Notes: generated by a model from the sequence alone, not told the origin. 42,748 nucleotides of DNA from Spirogloea muscicola (GCA_009602725.1 WELB01000028.1:354507-397254); one strand, 5' to 3'; positions 33,464 to 42,419 are shown, numbered from the stretch's first letter. A program made the numbers and translations.

Positions 33464-34866
33464 CTAGCGCAGGAGGCCAAGGATGATACGACTTGATGTC
33501 CAGATGGCCACAAGCGTCGCCCGGATCACAATGGGGTTCTTGTATATCCTGCGAGCACGTGGGCAACCAGACCATGGGGAGCGGGCAACCAGACCATGGG
33601 GACCAAGCAAGCCAGCTCACTAATATCATGCACTCGCCACTAGCTATGCTCTGCAGCTGAAGGCGATGATCAATTAAGCAACTCACCCGAATGCTGTCGT
33701 GGCCCAGTAGGCGGATGTGTACAAGAAGCGGCCCCAGTCCCAAAAGCGCCGGAGCGTGCTCTTGCGCCGCAACTCTGTGAATGCCTGTGCCATGGCTGCG
33801 GGCACAGGAAACGTGCAATGGCAAGCTCAAGAGTCTAGTCAGGCCAGATGCTGCCACTGCCAACAGGTGCTGCAATCCGGTCGCGACCTGTGGCTGGCAT
33901 GGTCCAAAGTCCAGCAAAGAGTGGGCACATACCAAAGGAATACCCAGGACTAGAGGGTCACACAGGAATGTCTCATGCAGCAACAATGTGCATAATTCAT
34001 GCAAGACTGCTCACGGCAGACCACAATCTGATTACTCACCATCCTGCAGCTCCTTTGGTTGCAAGTTCTGCGAGACACAAGGCTGGCCGCAGTCAGATGA
34101 GACAAGCAGCAATCATCATGCAATGTCAATATCGGAATGCCATTCACATCACCTCCCACTCGTGCTGCATGATGCTGCACCGTGCAAGTCGCACTCAGTG
34201 TGGCATAACAAGCTGTTCAGTGGGTGTCATGTGTGTCACCAGGTATGAACCTTGGTCTGGGGCAGCGTAGAGACGTAACGTGCGACGAAGTTGGCAATGG
34301 CGTCAATGACATCCTCTTTGTCCACGACGACATAGCTCTCGCCGCCCCACTCATCTGCGGCCTCCTTGCCAGCGAGGCCGTAAGAGTCGGCGTCCGTGAC
34401 CCACAGCCACCAGCTGGGATCATCGAGGTTGACGTTGACCTCGAACCCATCTGCATCAAGATCAGTGAGGCGAGGCAGTCAGGCCATCTCGTTCATCACA
34501 GCCACATACGACATGCGACGACAGCACAATGTCATGGCCGCTTGGATGCCTGCATGGCGGCCTGCATGAGATGGGGCGCTTGCCGAAGCCGAGCGCATGG
34601 GTCGAGCTCCGCAGACCCCTGTCGAGGACCCGCGTCGTCGCCTCGTCGGTGGCTGCCTGGGGCGGGGCCGAGGAGGACGACGAAGAGGACGAGGCCATTG
34701 AGGCCGCCGTCGAGGCCATCGAGGAGGCACCCCCTGGCCCGGGGGCCGGGGCGGATATGGAGGTGCTCCGCAGCTCCTGCAGCTTCGCGAGGAACTCGGG
34801 CGAGTCCACCCGCTGCTGCAGCCGCTCGAACACCTGCCGCCCGTTGCCGCGGGCGGGCGTGGCCAT
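33464..34866 (-). CDS. Conserved plant/algal protein of unknown function
   Basis: Exons 34866-34584, 34450-34251, 34067-34040, 33795-33687 and 33548-33464 join in frame to give 234 aa. Intron 1 has a GC donor (GCAAGC) and exon 3 is only 28 bp. The N-terminus carries RQVFERLQQRVDSPEFLAKL, then a Ser/Ala-rich linker. The core is DGFEVNVNLDDPSWWLWVTD, EAADEWGGESYVVVDKEDVI, DAIANFVARYVSTLPQTK and NLQPKELQDAMAQAFTELRR. The C-terminus is hydrophobic: WDWGRFLYTSAYWATTAFG, IYKNPIVIRATLVAIWTSSR. I remember closely similar proteins in land plants but cannot name the domain or a function. A membrane-associated C-terminus is likely. The start at 34,866 is the best ATG; the frame is open upstream and could receive an exon from 35.1-35.3 kb. 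Confidence 0.8.
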
Positions 34867-35080
34867 CAGCAGCGCAAGCGAGGCCGGCGGCCATGGCTCC
34901 GTCACGCCGAAAGAAGGCCATTGCCAGCCCTGCAGCCCGCACCGGCGACGCCGCCGGGCAACGGAAACGCCGCCACAGCCGCCGCCAGAGTCGCCAACAC
35001 GACGCCTTGCCCGGCAAGGGCCGCGCGAGCCTGGTAATGGACTCCTACAGACGGCTGCTGAAGGCGACGCGGGGACTCAC

Positions 35081-35333
35081 TTCCCTGGTGCCGGAGTGGG
35101 AGTTCAGCGCGGGGCCGAGCCAAGCCGCGCCGCCTCCGCCGCCGCCGCCGCCGCCGGCGCGGAGGGCGTCAAGGGCGCCGCGGCAGTCGTCGAGCGCCTC
35201 CGCGATCTCCGCCGCGGCGGNTTTTTTTTTTTTTGCGGTCCAGCGCCGCCCACGCCGCCTCCGCGATCTCCGCCGCGGCGGCCGCCGCCTCCAGCGGCGA
35301 CGGCCCAGCGTGGCCAAGCATGGCGGCCGCCAT
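35081..35333 (-). CDS. Possible first exon, interrupted by N and poly-T
   Basis: On the minus strand an ATG at 35,333 opens MAAAMLGHAGPSPLEAAAAA and continues AEIAEAAWAALDR up to 35,235. Then come 13 T and one N (35,234-35,221 in this orientation). The frame resumes AAAEIAEALDDCRGALDALR, a Gly run, and ends at a GTGAGT donor (35,080). The words flanking the N are near-duplicates (CCTCCGCGATCTCCGCCGCGGCGG occurs on both sides). It may be an upstream exon of the 234-aa gene (a phase-0 join to an acceptor near 34,930 is possible) or a separate gene. Confidence 0.3.
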
Positions 35334-35699
35334 GGACGCGCGCGCGCCCTGGAAATGGGCCTTCCTGATGCCCTAAAGCTCTTAAGCGCCCGCCCGGCTT
35401 TGCATAACCGCCGGTTACAGCCTCCCCGATCGGGACCTCTCACGCCGTAATGGCCTTCTGGCCGCACGGTCGCTTGCCCAGGTGTCCCGTATGGGCCTAT
35501 CCATTTCCCTTCCAACGGTCCCAGCCAGTGCACTTGCGGGCAGGCCGCGCTTTGGCTGCTACTTCTGGGTCATGTCGGGGTGCCTCTTTCCCAATGTACT
35601 GGCTTGAGCTGGCCATCCTACTCATTTCACGCCCACCGCGCGCGCCTTCCCTCTCTCGCTCTACCGCCCCGCCATCTTTTCTGCCACTGCTGTTGCCTC

Positions 35700-36390
35700 C
35701 CACTCCTACATCTCCTACAGGACGCCCTGGCGGACCTGATGCGCGACGCTACCGCGCCATTGTGGAAGTGAGCAATATAATGCCCATCACCACGGATTCC
35801 CAGGGACGCCACACCCTGGACATTGTGGGTGTACAACTTGGCGGAGGCCCACGAGCCTTGGTTGATGTGGTGGTGACGGAGGCATACAAGAGTTCCGCTT
35901 TGACGCACATTGCTGGTCACGCAGTGGGAGGTGCTGAGCCGAGAAATCGACACTACTCTGACTACCCCCGCAGCGATCACCTCCTACCGGCGGCAATTGA
36001 CACTTTCGGCTGCATGAGTCCTCGCTTCCATACCTTACTGGAGAATATTGCAAGTATGGGGTATACTCGACGTGAGGATATGCTTCCAGCTCAGATGGGC
36101 AAGCCGGCAGCCTACTTGTCATTCTTGCGACATCGAGTGTCTTCTTCTCTGCAGCGAGCTCAGGCTCATGCGTTGCATCAGAAAGCTAGTCGAGCCTTAG
36201 CTGGTAGCTCAAGAGCTTGTCGATCGCCGTCTATTATTTGGGCATCAGTTAGCAACCTCTATGTGCTGACCGTGGTTACTGAGCGGGTCAGCTTAGCAGC
36301 AGGTGACATACATTTAGTAATGTGCTTGCCTTCGTACTTGGCCACACGGGCCCTCCATCTCTTTATACAAACTCATTCCTCGTCTAGCAG
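35700..36390 (+). mobile_element. LINE C-terminal ORF and 3' tail, copy F
   Basis: The longest plus-strand copy. The open frame to about 36,215 encodes the end of a retroelement polyprotein: IVEVSNIMPITTDSQGRHTL, ALVDVVVTEAYKSSALTHIA, RNRHYSDYP, LLPAAIDTFGCMSP, GKPAAYLSFLRHRVSSSLQR and AHALHQKASRALAG. The D...DVV.T...Y pattern with a following P.A.DTFG block is typical of the C-terminal region after reverse transcriptase in algal and plant LINE-like elements, perhaps PD-(D/E)XK-related. The 3' tail (36,250-36,390) recurs at seven other places. Reverse transcriptase itself is not present. Confidence 0.65.
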
Positions 36391-36409
36391 CCCCAGAAGG
36401 GGGAATGGC

Positions 36410-36620
36410 TCGCCCATAGATAAATAGGGCTAGCAAGGCCAGCCCAGAAAAGAATGGACAATATTCACAGGCCACAAGAAGAAAGAAAGTGCTCGCCCAT
36501 AGAGAAGAGGGGCTGGCAAAGCCAGCCCGAAAGAATGGACAATGTCCAAAGCCAAAGAAAGGGGTGCCGAAAAGGGCCTACACCTCAAAACACTACAAAA
36601 CACGAGACGATGCAAAGGGA
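36410..36620 (-). repeat. R1 dispersed repeat, two tandem copies
   Basis: Minus-orientation cores at about 36,428-36,465 (GCAAGGCCAGCCCAGAAAAG) and 36,505-36,550 (GGGGCTGGCAAAGCCAGCCC, then GAAAGAATGGACAATGTCC). Each is followed by the usual GGACAATxTxCAxAG flank. Confidence 0.7.
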
Positions 36621-36649
36621 AGCTCAGTACCCACGAGTGAGCAACATCA

Positions 36650-37500
36650 GGTCGGAGTAGCTCGCTGCAGGGAAAGAGGCACTCCGCCGAGACCCAAAGG
36701 CGGCAGCCAAAGCACGGCCTGCGTGTGGACGGCGTGGGCAAGGGAGCTTTGAAACGCTACCGCCAGGCGCATACGGAAGACCTGGGCGAGCGACCCGGCG
36801 GCATGAAAGCCGGGCATCGCCCCTGGCAGACCCGGCCGCCGGTCAATGGCATGACGGGCAAGCCGCTGGAGGAGATCCAGCCAGCGGCTGCCGAAAGCCC
36901 CGTGTACATCTATCGCCAGGGCCGCGAACTCATCACCAACCGGGTGATCGGCATATTTCCGCTCCTTGCCCTGGGCCGCCTGGCCGACCGCGTGCCCTGC
37001 AAACGACGCCGGTCGGGAGGGATTGGCGGAGTTGATGCAGTCAGTCGTCACCACATCGGCGATGATGCGGGGACTGCCGCCGGGCGGGATGGCGACCAGG
37101 TCGGCGCGTCGAGCATGGGGCTGGCCATCCGCGCCCAGCTGGATGGGCACTATGGAGGTATTCTCCACAGCAACCTTGAAGCCCGCCTCCATGAACAACC
37201 CCCTGCATGCCATCTCGCAGAGAGCAAGCGCGGCCAGAATGACTGGTGGCTGGGAGAGGCCAGCCCAAAGGAATGGACAAGGTCTGAAGGTCTCGCAGGA
37301 GATCGTGGGGACCGGTCCGCTCGCCCCCGTGCGCGCACCGGAGCATCTGCGCAGCCAGCTCCGCAGGATCGGCGTGACGGGAACCACAGTCGCACTGAGT
37401 GACGCCCACGAGGCAGGGAGGGAGGAGGCCCAAGAGCCGGTGGACCGCCGTTCTGAAGGCCTCATCGGGCATGGGTGAGCGCCGCGTAGAGTGGGAGCGC
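36650..37500 (-). mobile_element. Second LINE C-terminal ORF, divergent family (copy G)
   Basis: The minus strand carries a GC-rich open frame homologous to copy F: ENTSIVPIQLGADGQPHARR, ADLVAIPPGGSPRIIADVVT, FAGHAVGQAAQGKERKYADHP, ALAIDVHGAFGSRWLDLLQR and FQSSLAHAVHTQAVL. It keeps an E..K.KY motif that copy F has lost (RNRHYSDYP). Codon use is much more GC-rich than copy F, so it is a different subfamily. An R1 unit (37,225-37,300) interrupts it upstream of the MACRGLFMEAG segment. 37,300-37,500 encodes an upstream Cys-containing stretch on this strand. Confidence 0.6.
37225..37300 (-). repeat. R1 unit inside LINE copy G
   Basis: GACTGGTGGCTGGGAGAGGCCAGCCC followed by AAAGGAATGGACAAGGTCTGAAGG. 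It is nearly identical to 24,577-24,630, including the preceding AGCAAGCGCGGCCAGA word, so the two copies share flanks beyond the core. Confidence 0.75.
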
Positions 37501-37679
37501 TGATAACCACGCCGCCGCCCCAGGGAGGAGGTTGAGAGAAGCCGGGCGCGCCCGCGAAGGTCAGAGGGAGGGAGAAGCGCCACAAAGGCCACAAAACGGT
37601 GCCGAAAAGGAAAAACCAGAAGCGGTGCAGGTCGAGTCGACGTGGCCCCCATCGGCACAGCTCCCCCCGCTCTGTGGCC

Positions 37680-38090
37680 TTCGGATATTGTCCATCCTTT
37701 TCTGGGCTGGCTTTGCTAGCCCCTCTTTTTCTATGGGTGAGTAGGCGCGCGGTGCTGATGAAATTGAAAGGGAGGCCAATTCTAGCCCTACAATGGGCGA
37801 GCGATTTGTGGGCGAGCAATTTCTTCCGGCCCTCTGCCGGCTTTTAGGCTCCTCCGTTGATTTGGCCCCCTTTGAACCTTTGTCAATTCCTTTCGGGCTG
37901 GTTTTTCACAGCCCTTGGACCATTGGGAGAGCCACTTCTTCCTGCCCCTCCTTCCCTAGTATAGGGTTCCGGTTCATGTAGCCACACTGTTTGCACTAAT
38001 TCTTTTGCACTTTCTGCAATTTTTGCTAGAACAATGTGTTGGCTTGAATTGGCCTCGCTTTCAGTTCATGCGCACCTCGCGGTTCTCTCT
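37680..38090 (+). repeat. R1 dispersed repeat, two copies with long flank
   Basis: Cores at 37,685-37,740 and 37,870-37,950. The second continues through TAGGGTTCCGGTTCATGTAGCC, a T-rich stretch and CAATGTGTTGGCTTGAATTGGCCTCGCTTTC, flanks that also occur at 11,570-11,645. This defines a repeat unit of about 250 bp or more. Confidence 0.65.
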
Positions 38091-38136
38091 CTACCGGATA
38101 TTGCGCCTGGTATATGTCCAGGCTCTCTTACTGCGG

Positions 38137-38246
38137 CACTGGACGCGCGCGCTACGCCTACTGCTGCAACAGCGGCGGCGGCGGCGGCAGCAGCGGCGCC
38201 TGCGGCACAAGTACAGCAACAGTAGGCGTAGCGCGCACGTCCAGTG
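38137..38246. repeat. Hairpin with 27-bp arms around a GGC repeat
   Basis: CACTGGACGCGCGCGCTACGCCTACTG (38,137-38,163) is complementary, with one mismatch, to CAGTAGGCGTAGCGCGCACGTCCAGTG (38,219-38,245). The loop of about 55 bases holds (CGG)n. No gene is assigned here. Confidence 0.7.
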
Positions 38247-38583
38247 TCGCGCCAAGAGGGCGTGGCATGGACAGCAGGCGCCAGGTCCGCTAGAGAGCCC
38301 GCACCTCAAGAAGCTCCGCATCCGCTTGCGTGAGACCGGCTTGAACTTGGTAGCCTTGGTAGAGGTTATCTGGCACAGGTAAAGTCATGTTACCTTTGCT
38401 TAGACTTTTGAGATTTGACACACCAGTACAGATGGTCGCCAGTAGCTCATCTTCACAAGACAAAGAAACAGCTGCTGATAAAAGTGAGTCTCTGAATATG
38501 TCAGCAGACAAAGGCAAAATCCTCAGTGCAGGAAGACATTCCAAAGAATGAGGACGTCACCGGAGCTGTGCATCCCCTTCTTG

Positions 38584-39169
38584 TGCCTCCTCCTCCTGTA
38601 CATTGACCTGTCGTGCCTTGTAAGGAACCTCGCCCTACACACGCAGTTAGGGTGAGCAGTCCTTCTTGAGTTCGACTGTAGGGGTTTAGGGACCAACCCA
38701 CTACACAGGCAAAGCACTAGCGCATAGGCGCAGCGGTTGACAGGCCCCGTGGCGCCGCCGTCCGGCGGCGACTCCACCTCCTGGGCGCAGGCCGGCGCAG
38801 CAGGCCCCGCAGCAAGGTGCGGCGGCGGCTGCGGCGGCGAGCAGCGGCAAGGCTGCTCCTGGGCTTCACCGGCTCGAACTCCTCCACGAGCCTCAGCCCC
38901 AAGGCTCTTCGTGCTTCCCCGTGCCACCCCCCCTCCAGGGGCGTGAGCGGGTCGCCCCAAGGCCTGCCCTTGCGGGCGGGCCCAAGGTCCCCCCTTGGCA
39001 GGGTGGAACCTGGCGAGGGTGTTTCTGGACGGGCGGGGCCACTTGCCCGGCAAGCCAGCCCGCCACCTGGCGGGTCCACTTGTCCCAAATAGCCGGTCAT
39101 GTAATGCCAACAGAGCCATGTGGCTTAACCAAGTGGCTGGTTCATTACATGCCTCCTCCTCCTGTACAT
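38584..39169 (+). repeat. GC-rich block flanked by 20-bp direct repeats
   Basis: TGCCTCCTCCTCCTGTACAT occurs at 38,584-38,603 and at 39,150-39,169. Between them, 38,700-39,090 is markedly more GC-rich than the sequence on either side and has open frames in several phases without recognisable domains. It may be an insertion, or a recombination between low-complexity words. Confidence 0.45.
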
Positions 39170-39399
39170 CCTCCTCCGATGCTGGAATTTGGCAGCCAAG
39201 CGGAGTCTGGTGTCCACTTCGTCAGACCAGCCTGCACCACAGCAGCCACGTTGGATCGACATGCCAATGCCCAATTTGGGTATGTCCTCACCACATCTAC
39301 AAGGTCTTGAGGTGGAGCAGCATTTTGAGCGGATTGAGGCTGCTCGCATGTATTTATTGGTCATTGCACACTTCCGTCCAGCAGAAGCCTGGGCAGCTG

Positions 39400-40076
39400 A
39401 TGCACTAATTACAAAAGTGCCATCACTGATTTCCAACGCGGGTAATGAAGTGGTGGATAATATGGGAGTTTCTTTAGTGCAGTCATCAACTGGACTACAC
39501 CTCCTGCCGGCATTGTATTGGTTGAAGTGTTTGGTGGTACTGCGAAAAGGTTCAGAGCTGCAATGCAGGTTCATATCAAGGCTGCTCGGTGTATTCGTAT
39601 CAACAATGACCCAGAGGCAAGAGAGGCAGCTGAACATCATCTTAAGATTATTAAGGATCAGTATTGTAATCTCGTCAATCATACTACATCTGACCATTGG
39701 GACTTTTATTACAACAAGACATCCAGGAAGCCGCAAGACCAGAATCTCTTAGAAAGTTGCCAAAAGTCGACATATTGATTGCTGGGTCTCCGTGTCAAGG
39801 AATCACTGCTTTAGGTTTCAGCAAAGGCTTTCAACATCCAGCTAGTGGTTTGTCCAAATCATCTTGAAAGTTATGCATGACGTCCGAGCCAGGCAACTCC
39901 TTCCTTTCGGCTACATCATAGAGAATGTAGAACCCAGAGAAACCCACCATGTAGCCCGCTTCAACTTCCAGAGCATCTGCGACGTCCTGGGGCCTCATAT
40001 AAAACTGGACGCAGCTGTCCTGGGAGCTCTGGCCGACAGAAGGAGGGTACATTGGACGAACCTAGCTCCTGCCTAA
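39400..40076 (+). pseudogene. C5 cytosine DNA methyltransferase, degenerate plus copy
   Basis: Canonical motif order I-IV-VI is readable in shifting frames. A conserved leader SLISNAGNEVVDNMG lies at about 39,420-39,465. Motif I and the following strand are VLVEVFGGTAKRFRAAMQ, then INNDPEAREAAEHH at 39,515-39,650. Motif IV is DILIAGSPCQGITALGFS with the catalytic Cys codon at 39,793-39,795. Motif VI is LPFGYIIENVEPRE with ENV at 39,921-39,929. A frameshift separates motif I from motif IV (a TGA follows the wrong frame at about 39,776), and a stop follows FQHPASGLSKSS near 39,867. The target-recognition domain and motifs VIII-X were not found, so this copy cannot be functional as assembled. 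The repeat context implies it belongs to a mobile element. Confidence 0.7.
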
Positions 40077-40199
40077 ATCATTCAACGGTGCATCAACAAC
40101 CAGCGACACGCTTCCGATTTGTACGCATACACGGCTCTTGACCCTGGACGGGAGGTGGTTTCCGTGGAATGTTGGTGCAATCGCGCGCATGCATTCAAA

Positions 40200-40370
40200 T
40201 TGAGAAGGCTTCCCTACAGTCACCTCCCACATTAGTGGCCTGCATGGCGTCGGAGCCATGTATGCGTACCAAGTCGGAGGTTGTTGTTGATTGTTGATAC
40301 ACCGTTGAATCATCTGTGCTGGAGCAAGGTTCGTCTATTGCATGCTCCCGATTGTCCACTGGAAATACCT
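40200..40370 (-). pseudogene. Third fragment of the methyltransferase element
   Basis: On the minus strand GACGAACCTTGCTCCAGCAC followed by GATTCAACGGTGTATCAACA repeats the sequence downstream of motif VI in both larger copies (40,050-40,115 on plus, 40,475-40,405 on minus). Two minus-strand copies of this downstream block are therefore in tandem. Confidence 0.55.
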
Positions 40371-40374
40371 ATTT

Positions 40375-41220
40375 TGAAGTATCCAGAGCCATGTATGCAT
40401 ACAGATGGGGAGGGCGTCGCTGGTTTTTGATGCACCGTTGAATCATTCGGGCAGGAGCTAGGTTCGTCTAATGTACCCTCCTTCTGTCGGCCAGAGAGGC
40501 CCAGGATAGCTGCGTACAATTTGGTAGAAGGCCCCAGGACGTCGCAGATGCTCGAAGCGGGCTACATGGTGGTGTTCTCTGGGTTTTACATTCTCTATGA
40601 TGTAGCCAAAAGGAAGGAGTTGCCTGGCTCGGACGCCATGCCATGTACACTTCTTCAATGACAATAAATCACTAGCTGGATGTTGGAAGCTTTTGCCGAA
40701 ACCCAAAGCACTGAATCCGTGAAATGGAAACCCAGCAATCAATAGGTCGATTTCTGACCCGTTTCTTAGGGATTCTGGTTTTGCAGCTTCCTCAATGTCT
40801 TGGGGTAAAAGAAGAAGTGGCTCTCCCAATGGGGGCAAGGGCTGTGAGAAGCCAGCCCGAAAAGAATTGACAAGGTTCGAAGGGGCCAAACTACGAGCTA
40901 AGCAGCGACTGCGGGGCCTGGCGGGTAAAAGACTACCCCATTGATCAATGGTGGTATGTCTGACAAGTCTGGGGTCCTGATTCCGGAGGATGTCGAGATG
41001 GTGTGGTGCTGCCTCGCGTGCCTCAGGGTGATACTCAACGTGATTGTAGCGAGCAACTTTAAGATGTCTTTGCATGGCAGCCCGAAATCCGGATGCTGTA
41101 TCGCCAACGATTTAAACTACACAATGCCAGCAGGAGGGATGGTCCAGTTGAACCCCAAAGAAGGAGATCTCCATATCTCCAACGACTTCATTGCCTGCGT
41201 TGGAAATTAGTGGCGGTACC
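40375..41220 (-). pseudogene. C5 cytosine DNA methyltransferase, degenerate minus copy
   Basis: An inverted counterpart of the plus copy. It contains PLISNAGNEVVGDME (about 41,215-41,170), the region after motif I as FRAAMQRHLKVARYNHVEYH, then PEAREAAPHH, motif IV-like IDLLIAGFPFHGFSALGFG, and motif VI LPFGYIIENVKPRE (ENV at 40,595-40,587). The PCQ catalytic triplet is PFH here: the Cys codon has become Phe (40,724-40,722). Motif I itself has decayed, and a TAG lies beside it. An R1 unit (40,800-40,890) is inserted between motifs I and IV without breaking a 205-codon open frame (41,075-40,458). Confidence 0.7.
40800..40890 (-). repeat. R1 unit inside the minus methyltransferase copy
   Basis: GAAGTGGCTCTCCCAATGGG, GGGCTGTGAGAAGCCAGCCC and GAAAAGAATTGACAAGG. 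It is absent from the equivalent place in the plus copy (39,690-39,740), so it is an insertion rather than part of the element. Confidence 0.75.
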
Positions 41221-41309
41221 ATCACGCTGTTGACTAGGAGGGGGGGTACCGAGCGGCTATTCGTTGTAGCCAGTTGTATGCTGAGTTGCTTTGGCATTCA
41301 AAGATTCCC

Positions 41310-41460
41310 CTTAGATCTTGGCCTCTCCCGGGCTGGCCTTTCACTGCCAACGCCTACTTTTGGAAGAGCATTAAAAGGAAGCTCTTCCAATTTCAGCTAG
41401 TGGATGTGAAAGGCCAGCCCAGAACGAACGGACAAGGTCCAAAGAGCCGAAAGGCGCCTA
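41310..41460. repeat. R1 head-to-head foldback pair
   Basis: A plus unit (GGGCTGGCCTTTCACTGCCA near 41,333) meets a minus unit (GTGAAAGGCCAGCCCAGAAC near 41,407) at TTGGAAGAGCATTAAAAGGAAGCTCTTCCAA. The whole is an inverted repeat of about 150 bp. Confidence 0.7.
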
Positions 41461-41499
41461 AACCACACAGCTATGCACGAGAATACGACGGAGGGGAGC

Positions 41500-42055
41500 T
41501 TAGTAACCCCAAGGTAAATTTTGGAAGAGCATTGCTCTCTTTCCTGCTGGCTCCTCATAGTAACTGCCTCCTACTGGAGCCCAGTTGCCTTACTTATTTA
41601 TGTATCTTATGGCTGCAAGACATTCTTGGTATTACTGTTTCTTCTGCCACATCTCCTTGGCCACGTTGTGGGATCAGCAGCGAAGGATGTGATGCTTGTG
41701 GACAATCCTAGTCCACCAGCTTTTTCCATGAGCCATGCCTTGGACATATCCTCATACGAGTGATGGTACCTTGGTGTCATCAGCCCTTGCCTGGCTTTGA
41801 ACTGACAGTGCTTTAGCTGTGACCTCATGTTTTCATTACCCATCTGATTTACTGAACGACCCAGTCGAACTTGAATGCTGTACGGTGGCTGTTGGGTTGG
41901 CATTACCGTCTGATACTAGCATGGCATTGACGTCAAGTGTCTATGATACCAGTGACGTTGGTTGCTAAACTTCTCGGCTGAGCAACCATTGCTCAGCAAA
42001 GTATGGCTGGATGACTTGGTGCCACTGGGACTCGCTCATGTGCAAACAAATGGCT
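41500..42055. other. Unassigned, possible upstream part of the methyltransferase element
   Basis: A minus-strand frame at 41,903-41,607 contains protein-like sequence (MGNENMRSQLKHCQFKARQ, YHHSYEDMSKAWLMEKAGG) that would lie upstream of the minus methyltransferase copy. No domain is recognised and no equivalent was found upstream of the plus copy. Confidence 0.3.
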
Positions 42056-42059
42056 CGGC

Positions 42060-42240
42060 TCTAACGGCACTTTGGACCTTGTCTATTCTTTTTGCGCTGG
42101 CTCTTTCCCAACCACCTTCTTATATCGGGCGAGCTTCTTCTTTCGAAGAAAGGAAGAAACAGCTCTTCCAACGTACGGCAATGGCTGTGAGAGGCCAGCC
42201 CAAAGAAATGTACAAGGGCCTGAAAGGGCCGGATGGCGTA
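42060..42240. repeat. R1 head-to-head foldback pair
   Basis: A plus unit (GGACCTTGTCTATTCTTTTT, 42,075) and a minus unit (GGCTGTGAGAGGCCAGCCC, 42,184, then ACAAGGGCCTGAAAGGGCCG) are joined at CTTCTTCTTTCGAAGAAAGGAAG, another foldback arrangement. Confidence 0.7.
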
Positions 42241-42419
42241 CGAAGCAGGATACAAAGGATGGGGTATGCGATTTATCTCAGTATTCTATCAGAATAAAAT
42301 AAGGTCCATTGTACTAATGATGATACCACTCCACTGTTTTTATTCTGAACAAATGAATGAACAACATGAGCTGCTGTTGGCAAGTCCTTTGCAGGCAAAG
42401 AGTCGTGTATTTGAAACAA

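Noticed and set aside
34224-35450. 408-residue plus-strand frame
   Set aside because: It is antisense to the 234-aa gene, whose spliced exons encode a conserved protein; this frame is low complexity.
41521-41763. 80-residue hydrophobic plus-strand ORF
   Set aside because: It has no match to a family I know, overlaps a more protein-like minus frame and lies between R1 pairs; probably not a gene.
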